From Enterocloster bolteae (GTDB lineage: Bacteria; Bacillota; Clostridia; Lachnospirales; Lachnospiraceae): a DNA stretch of 64,000 nucleotides. The notes under the pieces were generated by a model. The model was not told the DNA's origin and ran no database searches. It saw only the letters and a list, made by a program, of their open reading frames with translations. The DNA lies in the NCBI RefSeq assembly GCF_002234575.2, contig NZ_CP022464.2:3038001-3102000 (forward strand). The letters run 5' to 3'. The position numbers and the translations under genes were made by a program. Numbering within the stretch: position 1 is the first letter of the stretch; the number at the start of each line of letters is the position of its first letter. Shown piece after piece: positions 1 to 8,325 of the stretch.

Positions 1-854
1 AATACGCTTTTTGTCTGAAATATGCCTGAAAATCCGCCGAAGGCAGCGGAGCCAATGATAAGTAGGGCTCCCATACTTCCGGGCACGGAGGATGCTATCA
101 TCTGGATGCCGGTGGTGATTTCCACACTTCCCAACAGGGCCGGGCGGAGCAGGGGAGGCATCTGAAACGGAAACACGGTCAGATACAGAGCCAGGATAGA
201 GAACAGCATGATATAACCGCCTATTTTGACCATGGTTTCAAAACAGCTCATCATGTGAGTGTCAAAGGAAAAGCAGGCTGTTTTTTCCGGTGCTGCCTGT
301 GCCGCCAAAGGGCATGCTTCCTCACGGGTCTGCCGGTTGTAATGATAGCAGCATCTGGCTAATATGGAGATGGGGAGTATGGGAAGATACAGGGCTGCCA
401 GGACAGCCCACAGCGGGCAGGGGGATGCCATGGAGGGAATCAGGGCAATCTGGGCCATTACATATCCCAGCACAAACATGGGACTGGGATGATTGCTGAT
501 GGCCAGCAGGTATTTTCCCTCCTGAACAGAGAGTCTGCCCTGGTCTAAAAAGTCGCTGGTGGTCTTGGCACCCATGGGATAACCGCATAACAGCCCGCTC
601 ATCAGGCAGAAGCTGCCCTGGTCTGACAGGGACAGGATGCCTGAGAGGATGGGTTTAAAGGGTCCTGTGAGGATATGGATGGCATCCATGGCCACGATGA
701 CGCCGGAGCATATCATGAAGGGAAGGAGCGTGGGAAGGACTACATTTCCCCAAAGTACAAGACCCTGCCTGGCACCTTCCAGTGCAAGTCCGGGGTTGAA
801 TAACAGCATAAGCAGACAGAGGACAGACAGAACGCCTCCTATGGATTTTTTCAT
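1..854 (-). CDS. YlbJ-like nucleoside-recognition (Gate) domain membrane protein, 5' part only
   Basis: Read on the minus strand from ATG at 854, the frame stays open to the window edge (284 codons), so the C-terminus is missing. The protein is strongly hydrophobic with several membrane spans. It carries the features of the SpoIIM/YlbJ nucleoside-recognition family: an early LPTLLPFM segment, a GLLCGYPMGAK segment near residue 105, and an AISNHPSPMF segment near residue 135. YlbJ is a sporulation membrane protein in Bacillus; related proteins are of unknown transport function. It is transcribed away from the M23 peptidase gene. The family call is fairly firm; the YlbJ role itself is an inference. 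Confidence 0.75.
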   Translation of the reverse strand, partial: MKKSIGGVLSVLCLLMLLFNPGLALEGARQGLVLWGNVVLPTLLPFMICSGVIVAMDAIHILTGPFKPILSGILSLSDQGSFCLMSGLLCGYPMGAKTTSDFLDQGRLSVQEGKYLLAISNHPSPMFVLGYVMAQIALIPSMASPCPLWAVLAALYLPILPISILARCCYHYNRQTREEACPLAAQAAPEKTACFSFDTHMMSCFETMVKIGGYIMLFSILALYLTVFPFQMPPLLRPALLGSVEITTGIQMIASSVPGSMGALLIIGSAAFGGFSGIFQTKSV

Positions 855-906
855 ACGCACCTGAATACAATGGTTTATACAAATATATTGTAAAGGGTGG
901 CGGGCT

Positions 907-1770
907 ATGCCTTTGATTCTTATTTTGCTGCTGGCGGTATTCCAGTGTTCCATTACCAATTATCTGATTGCGAATCCGGATTATTACCAGCTGGGGCCGT
1001 ATTCCTGGGAGAGCGATGATTTCAGGGCCATGAGTCTGGGAGATGCGGTGGCAGGGCTTGACAACCTGGATCCGGACATGGTTGCCACCCTGATGGTGGA
1101 ACATGATTATGACCTTACAGGCATTAAGGACACCAGATATAATAACAGGCTGCTGGCTGCGGCCAGGCCTGCGGACTACCGAAAGCTGAAACATGCATAT
1201 GAGACCGTCCTGGGGGATTTAGAGTACTTTCCAATTCCAGAGAGCCGGAATAAGGACACGCCGGAGGTGGCGTTTGAGAACGGCTGGATGGACGGGCGGG
1301 GATATGTAAGCGGCGGGGAGAACGGCGGAGGGGACAACAGCAGAGAGAACGGTGGCCGGAAAAACAGCCCAAAACGCCGCCATGAAGGCTGCGATATCAT
1401 GGGCTCAAAAATGCCGCCCGGATATTATCCTGTTGTCAGCATGACGGACGGAATCATTGAAAAAATAGGGTGGCTGGAAATGGGGGGATGGCGCATAGGC
1501 GTGCGGGCTCCCGGGGGAGCCTACCTGTACTATGCGCACCTCTATAGCTATGCCGGAGACTTTAAGGAAGGAGACAGGGTAAAGGCAGGGGAGCTGATCG
1601 GATACATGGGGGATACGGGATACGGAAAGACAGAGGGAACCAGGGGGAACTTTGATGTTCATCTCCATGTGGGGATTTATATTAAGACGGACCACAATGA
1701 GGAAATGAGCGTGAATCCTTACTGGATTCTCAAATGGCTGGAAAAGAAGCGGCTGGTGTTTACATATTAG
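907..1770 (+). CDS. M23 family metallopeptidase (LytM-like), membrane-anchored or secreted
   Basis: This 287-residue protein begins with a hydrophobic stretch (residues 1-20) that would act as a signal peptide or N-terminal anchor. A Gly/Asn/Arg-rich linker lies near residues 130-155. The peptidase domain follows, with the zinc motif H159-x3-D163 and the second motif H252-L-H254, as expected for LytM/lysostaphin-type endopeptidases that cut peptidoglycan cross-links. A GYMGDTGYG segment near residue 233 fits the fold. The region between anchor and linker (about 20-125) is not recognised. Its end overlaps the convergent response-regulator gene by 11 bases, so no terminator separates them. It may be linked to sporulation through the divergent YlbJ-like gene, but that is inference. 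Confidence 0.8.
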   Translation: MPLILILLLAVFQCSITNYLIANPDYYQLGPYSWESDDFRAMSLGDAVAGLDNLDPDMVATLMVEHDYDLTGIKDTRYNNRLLAAARPADYRKLKHAYETVLGDLEYFPIPESRNKDTPEVAFENGWMDGRGYVSGGENGGGDNSRENGGRKNSPKRRHEGCDIMGSKMPPGYYPVVSMTDGIIEKIGWLEMGGWRIGVRAPGGAYLYYAHLYSYAGDFKEGDRVKAGELIGYMGDTGYGKTEGTRGNFDVHLHVGIYIKTDHNEEMSVNPYWILKWLEKKRLVFTY

Positions 1771-3190
1771 GGCTGCTGGCGCGGTACTGGTTGGGGGTCA
1801 CTCCGGTTATTTTCTTGAACAGGGTGCAGAAATATTTGGCATCCTGATACCCTACCTGGACACAGATCATGTTGATTTTCATGTTTGTATCCTGGAGCAG
1901 GCTTTTGGCGCGCTCCATGCGGTAGGAGGTCAGATAATCCACAAAAGAGCGGGACATCTCCTTCATGAATAACCGGCTCAGATACTGGGGGGTGATGTTG
2001 AGCTGTTCCGCAACGGAATTCAGGGAAATAGGTTCTTTATAGCTCTTATCTATCACATGAAGGGCCTTTTGTATCAGTGGGGAATAGCCGGCGGACGCGG
2101 GTCTGCCCTTGCATGTCTCATAATAGGAATCAATACAGGTCCTGATTTCATGCATGGTTCTGGCAGCCGCCATCTGGTTTACCGCCTCCAGATAGGCCTG
2201 TTTGGAGTCAAACTTGACCAGGCCGGATACGGCAGCGGCAAGAATATGTCTGGGATGGCAGGCATTGGCCTGCATCTGGCTGATTTTTTTTAGCAGTATT
2301 TTCCTGCATCCGTCAAAGTCGCCGCCGCAGAGCATACGCTGCAGGTCCTTCTTGAAAAATACATCCTCGTTTAATTCTCCCGCCTCCTGCTCCATGTATG
2401 TATCGTAGGACAGAAAGCGGGAGCGGCAGGTGATGGTCCAGGGAATGGCACTCCGGAGCTGTTCAAAGGCAAGAAGCCAGTTTGAAATAAAACCAGCCTG
2501 CCGTGTTTCATAAATGCAGGTCAGATGCTCGTATGGCTCCAGCAGGGATGAAATACGGTCAATTTTGCCGTGGTTAATCATGTGGTTCGTAAAGCCTATG
2601 AGGATGCCACGGTAGTGCTTATCCGGCAGGGTCAGGATATAATGGCCCCGCTCTTCTATGACAGCTTCCTTGACCTCCAGGGGAAGATGGTGTTCCCGTT
2701 CCATATAGACCACGGCCAAAAAATAATCCGTATAGCAGAAGGGGGCCAGGCGTTCCGTGAGAAGCACCGAATCTTCATCGGATAAGAGATGGCATAGCTG
2801 GGGATTCTGGCTGTTTCTTTTTTTGTTCAGGTCTTTCAATTTGACTTCAATGAGATTCCTGAGTTTTGAGGGGACCACCGGTTTCAGAATATAATCTTCC
2901 ACATGGTATTGCAGGGCCTTTCTGGCATATTCAAATTCCGCGTATCCGGTCAGCAGATATATGGTGCCTGCAAATCCCTTTTTGCAGAGCTTTTCCGTCA
3001 TCACAAGTCCGTCCCAGACAGGCATGTGGATATCGCTGATAATGATATCCGGATTCCATCGTATGGCCTTTAAGCAGCCTTCCCGTCCATCGCAGGCAGT
3101 GTCGATTTCCAGGTTCGGTATGGGGGCAAGCGTGGCTTTCAGCCCTTTTCTTGAGTTTTCTTCATCTTCCACAATCAACAATCGAAACAT
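1760..3190 (-). CDS. YesN-type response regulator, AraC-family DNA-binding output
   Basis: An N-terminal receiver domain (residues 1-120) has the acidic pair at D9/E10 and the phosphorylated aspartate at D53 (ISDIHMP). A middle region of about 230 residues is not assigned. The C-terminal AraC-type double helix-turn-helix covers roughly residues 375-476 (NITPQYLSRLF, and a second helix pair near GYQDAKYF). A GTG at 3199 overlaps the kinase stop codon, but the GGAG box sits directly on it; ATG 3190 lies 8 bases from that box and starts right at the receiver domain, so I chose ATG. Together with the kinase it probably activates the divergent sugar transport and GH31 genes. Confidence 0.9.
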   Translation of the reverse strand: MFRLLIVEDEENSRKGLKATLAPIPNLEIDTACDGREGCLKAIRWNPDIIISDIHMPVWDGLVMTEKLCKKGFAGTIYLLTGYAEFEYARKALQYHVEDYILKPVVPSKLRNLIEVKLKDLNKKRNSQNPQLCHLLSDEDSVLLTERLAPFCYTDYFLAVVYMEREHHLPLEVKEAVIEERGHYILTLPDKHYRGILIGFTNHMINHGKIDRISSLLEPYEHLTCIYETRQAGFISNWLLAFEQLRSAIPWTITCRSRFLSYDTYMEQEAGELNEDVFFKKDLQRMLCGGDFDGCRKILLKKISQMQANACHPRHILAAAVSGLVKFDSKQAYLEAVNQMAAARTMHEIRTCIDSYYETCKGRPASAGYSPLIQKALHVIDKSYKEPISLNSVAEQLNITPQYLSRLFMKEMSRSFVDYLTSYRMERAKSLLQDTNMKINMICVQVGYQDAKYFCTLFKKITGVTPNQYRASSPNM

Positions 3191-3195
3191 ATTTT

Positions 3196-5001
3196 TCACT
3201 CCATTTCATTCATTGGTATAAATATCTTAAAGCAGGTGCCCATAGGAGAGGATGACACAAAAATACGGCTGTGAGGATAATAGCCCTTTGTGCGGTAAGC
3301 AATATTAGTCAGCCCTATGCCGGTAAAGGCGGACCGTCCTGTGGTAAAGAGAAGATTGATTTCCCTCACCTTATCTTCCGGTATGCCGCAGCCGTTGTCA
3401 GACACCTGAAGGAGCAGGTGGGATTGTCCGGTGATACGGCAGGCAATCTCCAGACGGCCCTTGCGGGGCAGATTTTCAAATCCGTGAATCAGGGCGTTTT
3501 CCAAAAACGGCTGTAAAAGCAGCTTATGGATATAAATTCGCCTGCCCTTTGTCAGGTCGTGTATGTCGTAGGAGAAACGGCCGTGAAACCGGCTTTTCTG
3601 TAAATCCAGATAATTCTGCATCCAGCAGATTTCATCCTGGAGAGGAACCACGCAGTTCATATTATATACTGTGTGGCGCAGAATGGCAGCCAGCTTGTTG
3701 AGCTGTTCGCTTACGGTCAGACAGTTTTCCTGGGCAGCCGTCCAACAGATGGAATCCAGGGTGTTGAACAAAAAGTGGGGATTGATTTGGAGCTCCAGAG
3801 ATTTTAACTCAGCCTCGCAGATTTTCTTATACTGCTGCTTGTTTTCATCCAACAGGCCCCGGATCTGCCCCAGCATCCGGTTAAAGGAAGATTCTATGAT
3901 GCGAAGCTCATTCCTGCTCATGTTCCTGATTTCCACATCCAGATGATGCTCGTCAAACAGATTCATTTTGGCGGCCACATTTTCAATGGAGAATATGAAC
4001 TTGTGGCAGAGCACATAGGCGACCAGCATGGACACCAGCAGGATGGCTGATATGGCCAGGGTAATGGTGGTCCACAGCGCCTCCAGGTCCTTTGTCATCT
4101 GTCTGTAATCCACTATATTTATAAGGTGCAGGTCAAAATGCTCCAGCGGTATCTGGGATACCAGATAATCCCCCTGCATGTCCCCGGAGTCAGAGGAGAG
4201 GCTGTCCCAGTCTATGGCTTTGTAGTTTTCCAGGCTGCCAAGGATTTTTCCGGTGTTTCTGTCTTTGGAACAGATAAGCCTTCCGGAGGAATCCACCAGT
4301 AGTTTATCCGTAAAGGGATAGACCTGGGAATCCGGGTTATTGATGGCAGAGTTCATCTTATCCGGTGAGATGAACAGAAGTATGCTGCCGGTTATTTTCA
4401 TTTTTTCATAATGTATGGTTCTGCTGCCCAGAAAGAATACCGGGTGCTCTGGGTCATAATAAGGGCTGCCGTCGTGGACGGAACCAATGATGGAACGGGT
4501 CGACGAGAGAAGAAGCTGGTTCAGTTCTTCCTTATTCGCCTCAAAATAATCTATGATTGGCTGGGTTTTCTGGCGTTTCTGAACGTAGATATAGGGGGTG
4601 CCGGTGGTGCTGATGACACACAATGCCTGTATTTCCGGGTACATGAGAATATTGGCTTTGATATATGTTTCCAGCGACTCAGAGATGCGCCTGTATTCTG
4701 CGGAATCAGGAGATACCTTGGACAGTTCCAGTATATTATCCATGCAGGTAACATCGGTGGATATCTGGAACAGGATACGTTTGTAATCCGTCAGCACGTT
4801 ATTGATGCTGTTCTGGGTCAGCTGCAGGTTATCTGCCAGGAGGGAGTGGTTTTTAGTAAACAGCATTTCGGAAGTCTTTTCATAGTTAAAAAGCTGAATG
4901 CTGATGACCGGGAGAAAGGTCACAAAGAACAGGAAAATGGTAATCTGGTATCGTATTTTATATAAAAAATGTCCCTTTATCCATGGGATGAATTTTCTCA
5001 C
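3196..5001 (-). CDS. YesM-type sensor histidine kinase
   Basis: The 601-residue protein has a membrane span near residues 20-40, an extracellular sensor region to about residue 300, a second span near 310-330, a HAMP segment, then a His_kinase domain with the phosphorylated histidine in QINPHFLFNTLDS. The ATPase domain follows, with an N box (FLENALIHG), G1 box (DNGCGIPED) and G2 (GIGLTNI). This is the usual YesM layout for sensing extracellular carbohydrates or a loaded binding protein. The start is GTG at 5001, preceded by a G-rich box (GAGGGGGG) about 6 bases away. It is translationally coupled to the regulator downstream and divergent from the binding-protein gene. Confidence 0.92.
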   Translation of the reverse strand: MRKFIPWIKGHFLYKIRYQITIFLFFVTFLPVISIQLFNYEKTSEMLFTKNHSLLADNLQLTQNSINNVLTDYKRILFQISTDVTCMDNILELSKVSPDSAEYRRISESLETYIKANILMYPEIQALCVISTTGTPYIYVQKRQKTQPIIDYFEANKEELNQLLLSSTRSIIGSVHDGSPYYDPEHPVFFLGSRTIHYEKMKITGSILLFISPDKMNSAINNPDSQVYPFTDKLLVDSSGRLICSKDRNTGKILGSLENYKAIDWDSLSSDSGDMQGDYLVSQIPLEHFDLHLINIVDYRQMTKDLEALWTTITLAISAILLVSMLVAYVLCHKFIFSIENVAAKMNLFDEHHLDVEIRNMSRNELRIIESSFNRMLGQIRGLLDENKQQYKKICEAELKSLELQINPHFLFNTLDSICWTAAQENCLTVSEQLNKLAAILRHTVYNMNCVVPLQDEICWMQNYLDLQKSRFHGRFSYDIHDLTKGRRIYIHKLLLQPFLENALIHGFENLPRKGRLEIACRITGQSHLLLQVSDNGCGIPEDKVREINLLFTTGRSAFTGIGLTNIAYRTKGYYPHSRIFVSSSPMGTCFKIFIPMNEME

Positions 5002-5205
5002 ATAAATCCCCCCTCGCGCCGAAATGTAGTACTAATAAGTGGCTTAATTATAATTTTAACCATCAAAATAGTCAATATGGTTTAAAAAAGTGGAATGTAT
5101 TTTGGTTAAAATATCAAAATGAAGTTAAAATAATGGAATTCCCTAAATTGGATTAAATGGATATACTTAAGACATCAGATGACAGAAAATACAGGAGGGG
5201 ATTAC
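5002..5205. promoter_or_regulatory. AT-rich divergent control region of the sugar locus
   Basis: This region is much richer in A/T than its surroundings and separates the leftward kinase gene from the rightward binding-protein gene. It contains an inverted pair of 9-base arms, ATTTTAACC at 5053-5061 and GGTTAAAAT at 5104-5112, and several further TTAAA-type elements. A weak promoter for the rightward operon may be TTGGTT (about 5102) with TAAAAT (about 5125). I infer that the AraC-type regulator binds here. The binding-protein gene has a strong AGGAGGGG box at 5192-5200. Confidence 0.5.
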
Positions 5206-6507
5206 ATGAAAAAACGTTTATTCACAAGAGGAATTGCCCTTGGGCTGGCAGCGGTGATGCTGGCAGGGTGTTCCGGCTCCGGCACCAGTACCAGCCAGGG
5301 CAGCACAGACGCAGGCACCACAGGTCAGACCGCAGAAACCCAGGCGTCTCAGGGACAGGAGCAGACCACCATTGAAATGTGGTATCACATTTCTCCGGAC
5401 CAGGCAACGCTTCTGCTTCAGATGATTGATGAGTTCCAGGAACTGCATCCCGGCATCAAGGTGGAAACCCAGAGCGTGGCTTTCGCGGAAATCAAGAAAC
5501 AGCTGTCCATTGGCGTGGCTGCGGATCAGCTGCCGGACGTTACGCTTTGTGATACCGTGGACAATGTTTCATTTGCAGCCATGGGAGCAGCCATGGATAT
5601 CACAAGCGAGGTGGAGGCCTGGGGAGAGCTGGAGAATTATTTTGAGGCACCGGTGAACTCTGCCCGGTACGAGGATAAGTATTACGGGGTTCCCTATTAC
5701 AGCAACTGTCTTGCCATCATGTATAATAAAGACATTTTTGATGAAATGGGGCTGGAGTATCCTGACAGCGGCTGGACCTGGGATGACTTTAAGGACATGA
5801 CGGCCAAGACAACCACGGCAGACCATTACGGGCTTACAATGTCCCTGATTAAATCAGAGGAAGGGACCTTTGATGTGCTTCCGTTTATCTGGCAGGCAGG
5901 GGCGGATTATGACAGCCTGGATTCAGAGGGGGCCGGGGAAGCCCTTACCATGATTAATGATTTCTACCAGAACGGATATATGAGCAAGGAGCTGATATCC
6001 ATGACCCAGGCAGATATGTGCGCTTCTCTGTTCGCAACCGGCAAGTCGGCCATGATGGTGGCAGGAAGCTGGCTGAATACCAATATCCAGAATGAGAACC
6101 CGGATCTGAATTACGGCGTGGTTACCTTCCCCAACTACAAAAATGCCGCTTCTCCCATAGGTGGAGGGAACATCATGATGATGAAGGATGACAACAGGGA
6201 AGCGTCCTGGGAATTAATGAAATTCCTCAGCAGCAAAGAGAATTCCAGGAAATTCTGTGAGGATGCCGGTTACATATCACCAAGGGAAGATGCTGTGGCG
6301 GAGAGTACCCTGTGGCTGGATGACCCAATTCTTTCGGTCTATACGGAACAGTTAAAGCTTGCCAAGGCCAGGGGGCCTCATCCGAAATGGCCTGAGATTT
6401 CCAGTGCGATTCAGTTTGCGTACCAGGATGTGCTCTCGGGTGCCAAATCAGTGGACGATGCACTGAAGCAGGCAGCGGCAGAGGTTGCGGAAATCATCAG
6501 CGAATAA
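5206..6507 (+). CDS. ABC transporter sugar-binding lipoprotein (CUT1 family)
   Basis: The protein (433 residues) starts at ATG 5206, just after AGGAGGGG; an upstream in-frame ATG at 5179 lacks this box. It has a lipoprotein signal peptide with lipobox LAGC (Cys about residue 24), followed by a Ser/Thr/Gln-rich tether to about residue 55. The rest is a family 1 extracellular solute-binding protein: a WYHISPDQ first strand, a hinge segment near YGVPYYSN, and GSWLNTNI in the second half. It captures an oligosaccharide outside the cell and delivers it to the two permeases that follow. No ATPase gene is present; such systems usually share MsmX/MsmK-type ATPases encoded elsewhere. The exact sugar cannot be read from the sequence. 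Confidence 0.93.
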   Translation: MKKRLFTRGIALGLAAVMLAGCSGSGTSTSQGSTDAGTTGQTAETQASQGQEQTTIEMWYHISPDQATLLLQMIDEFQELHPGIKVETQSVAFAEIKKQLSIGVAADQLPDVTLCDTVDNVSFAAMGAAMDITSEVEAWGELENYFEAPVNSARYEDKYYGVPYYSNCLAIMYNKDIFDEMGLEYPDSGWTWDDFKDMTAKTTTADHYGLTMSLIKSEEGTFDVLPFIWQAGADYDSLDSEGAGEALTMINDFYQNGYMSKELISMTQADMCASLFATGKSAMMVAGSWLNTNIQNENPDLNYGVVTFPNYKNAASPIGGGNIMMMKDDNREASWELMKFLSSKENSRKFCEDAGYISPREDAVAESTLWLDDPILSVYTEQLKLAKARGPHPKWPEISSAIQFAYQDVLSGAKSVDDALKQAAAEVAEIISE

Positions 6508-6513
6508 AGAAGA

Positions 6514-6536
6514 GGGCGCGCAGCAGCGCCCTTTTT
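6514..6536 (+). terminator. Intercistronic hairpin with T-run between binding protein and permease
   Basis: GGGCGC at 6514-6519 pairs perfectly with GCGCCC at 6526-6531 around a 6-base loop, followed by five T residues. It lies seven bases after the binding-protein stop codon and before the permease ribosome site. It likely ends most transcripts or protects their 3' end, so that the binding protein is made in excess over the permeases. Confidence 0.75.
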
Positions 6537-6554
6537 GCGAAATGGAGTGGGAAG

Positions 6555-7457
6555 ATGGGAAGTAAGAAAGGATATTTCTTTAAGAAGAAGCTGACACTGT
6601 TTGCGTTTGTCCTGCCGGGTGCAGCGTTCATGACCATCATGATTATTTTTCCGATTATAAGCAATATAATCATGAGCTTTAAGAATGTGGATTTGATGAA
6701 TTTTGCCACAGGTGACAGCCATTTTGTGGGACTTAAGATTTACCAGAAAATATGCAGGACAGAGGTCACCTGGATTGCCGTAAAGAATACCCTGGTATTC
6801 ACCCTGTGGTGTCTTGTATTCCAATTCCCCATCGGGTTTCTCATGGCGCTGTTTTTCGGCCAGGATTTTAAGGGAGCCGGACCCCTGCGGGCCGTCAATG
6901 TGGTGGCCTGGATGATTCCCATGGTTGCGGTAGCCGGTGTGTTCAAATACATGTTCAACAGCGATATAGGAATCATGAACCGTATACTGATGGGGCTGCA
7001 CCTGATTCAGAAGCCGGTGGAATGGCTGGCACATGGGAATACGGCCATGGCAGCCATCATAATCGCAAACATATGGAAGGGAGTTCCGTTTAACATGATT
7101 CTTCTGGCAACGGCGCTGACCACAGTACCCCAGGATATCTATGAATCAGCCAGTATTGACGGAGCCACCAGAATACAAAGATTCTTTTATATTACAGTGC
7201 CTCTTTTGAGGCCGGCCATCATATCGGTGCTAACACTGGGATTCATCTATACCTTTAAGGTGTTTGACCTGGTGTATGTGATGACGGGGGGTGGACCTGG
7301 ATCTTCCACGGAGATGCTGTCCACCCTGGCTTACCGCTATTCCTTCAGTGAATATAACTTCTCCCAGGGAGCGGCTGTGGCCAACATTCTGTTTGTAATG
7401 CTTATGGCGGTGGGAATGATTTATATTCATATTGTGACGCGGGAAGACGAAAATTAG
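6555..7457 (+). CDS. Sugar ABC transporter permease, MalF/UgpA type
   Basis: A 300-residue integral membrane protein with about six spans, starting at ATG 6555 behind a TGGAGTGGG box. The conserved EAA loop that docks the ATPase is visible as YESASIDGATRIQRFFYITVP around residues 196-216. It pairs with the second permease to form the channel for the sugar bound by the upstream lipoprotein. Context (kinase pair, two GH31 enzymes) supports oligosaccharide import. The family is certain; the substrate is not. Confidence 0.93.
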   Translation: MGSKKGYFFKKKLTLFAFVLPGAAFMTIMIIFPIISNIIMSFKNVDLMNFATGDSHFVGLKIYQKICRTEVTWIAVKNTLVFTLWCLVFQFPIGFLMALFFGQDFKGAGPLRAVNVVAWMIPMVAVAGVFKYMFNSDIGIMNRILMGLHLIQKPVEWLAHGNTAMAAIIIANIWKGVPFNMILLATALTTVPQDIYESASIDGATRIQRFFYITVPLLRPAIISVLTLGFIYTFKVFDLVYVMTGGGPGSSTEMLSTLAYRYSFSEYNFSQGAAVANILFVMLMAVGMIYIHIVTREDEN

Positions 7458-7469
7458 GAGGTGAGGACT

Positions 7470-8312
7470 ATGAAGGATAGAAAACGTATGGAAGGCCGGA
7501 GGAAGGCAGCGCTGACAGCCGCAGGCATACTGGTTACCTGTGTATTCCTGTTTCCTTTGTACTGGATGGTGGCCACATCGCTCAGACCGCCGGGGGAATC
7601 CTTTTCCAACCCGTCCTTTTTTCCCAGCAGGATTGTGTTTGATTCATATATCCTGAAAAATGAACATGGGATCAGCCTGTTCACATATCTTAAAAACAGT
7701 GTTGTGGTTTCGTTCGGGGCAACAGCCCTCACCCTGGTTTTAGGGGTTCCGGCCTCCTATGGGCTGGCAAGGTTTAAAAGCAGGATGATAAGCGTGCTTT
7801 TGTTCATCTTCCTGGTGGCTCAGATGCTGCCCAGCTCACTGATTTTGACGCCTCTGTTTGTAAATTTTAACAAACTGGGGTTAATCAACAATCATCTGGG
7901 AGTCATCCTGTCCGACGCAACCATTACCATACCATTTGTGGTCATCATACTGAGGACATATTTTAAAGACATACCCAAAGAACTGGAGGAGGCCGCCATT
8001 ATTGACGGATGCGGTCCCCTGGGGACATTCATCCGCATCATGGTTCCCATCAGCTATCCGGGTATCGTGACAGCCACTTCCATGGCCCTGTTCATGTCCT
8101 GGGGCGACATGGTGTTCTCCCTGACATTCCTGAATCAGGAAAAGCTAAAGACCCTGCCGCTGATTCTTTACAAGGCCATGGGCGAGCTGGGAGTCAGATG
8201 GGAGATTTTAATGGCCTACTCAACCGTAGTGGTGCTTCCCATTGTTATCGTGTTTATCTGTCTGCAGAAATACATAGTCAGCGGTCTGACCGCCGGCTCA
8301 GTCAAAGGGTGA
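7470..8312 (+). CDS. Sugar ABC transporter permease, MalG/UgpE type
   Basis: The start is ATG 7470, placed 7 bases after a full AGGAGGTG box; the GTG at 7461 falls inside that box. The 280-residue protein has about six membrane spans and the EAA loop in ELEEAAIIDGCGPLGTFIRIM (near residues 172-190). It forms the second half of the transmembrane channel with the preceding permease, whose stop codon is 12 bases upstream. The short spacing indicates one transcript and roughly equal synthesis of the two subunits. Confidence 0.93.
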   Translation: MKDRKRMEGRRKAALTAAGILVTCVFLFPLYWMVATSLRPPGESFSNPSFFPSRIVFDSYILKNEHGISLFTYLKNSVVVSFGATALTLVLGVPASYGLARFKSRMISVLLFIFLVAQMLPSSLILTPLFVNFNKLGLINNHLGVILSDATITIPFVVIILRTYFKDIPKELEEAAIIDGCGPLGTFIRIMVPISYPGIVTATSMALFMSWGDMVFSLTFLNQEKLKTLPLILYKAMGELGVRWEILMAYSTVVVLPIVIVFICLQKYIVSGLTAGSVKG

Positions 8313-8325
8313 GAGGAGTAAAAAG

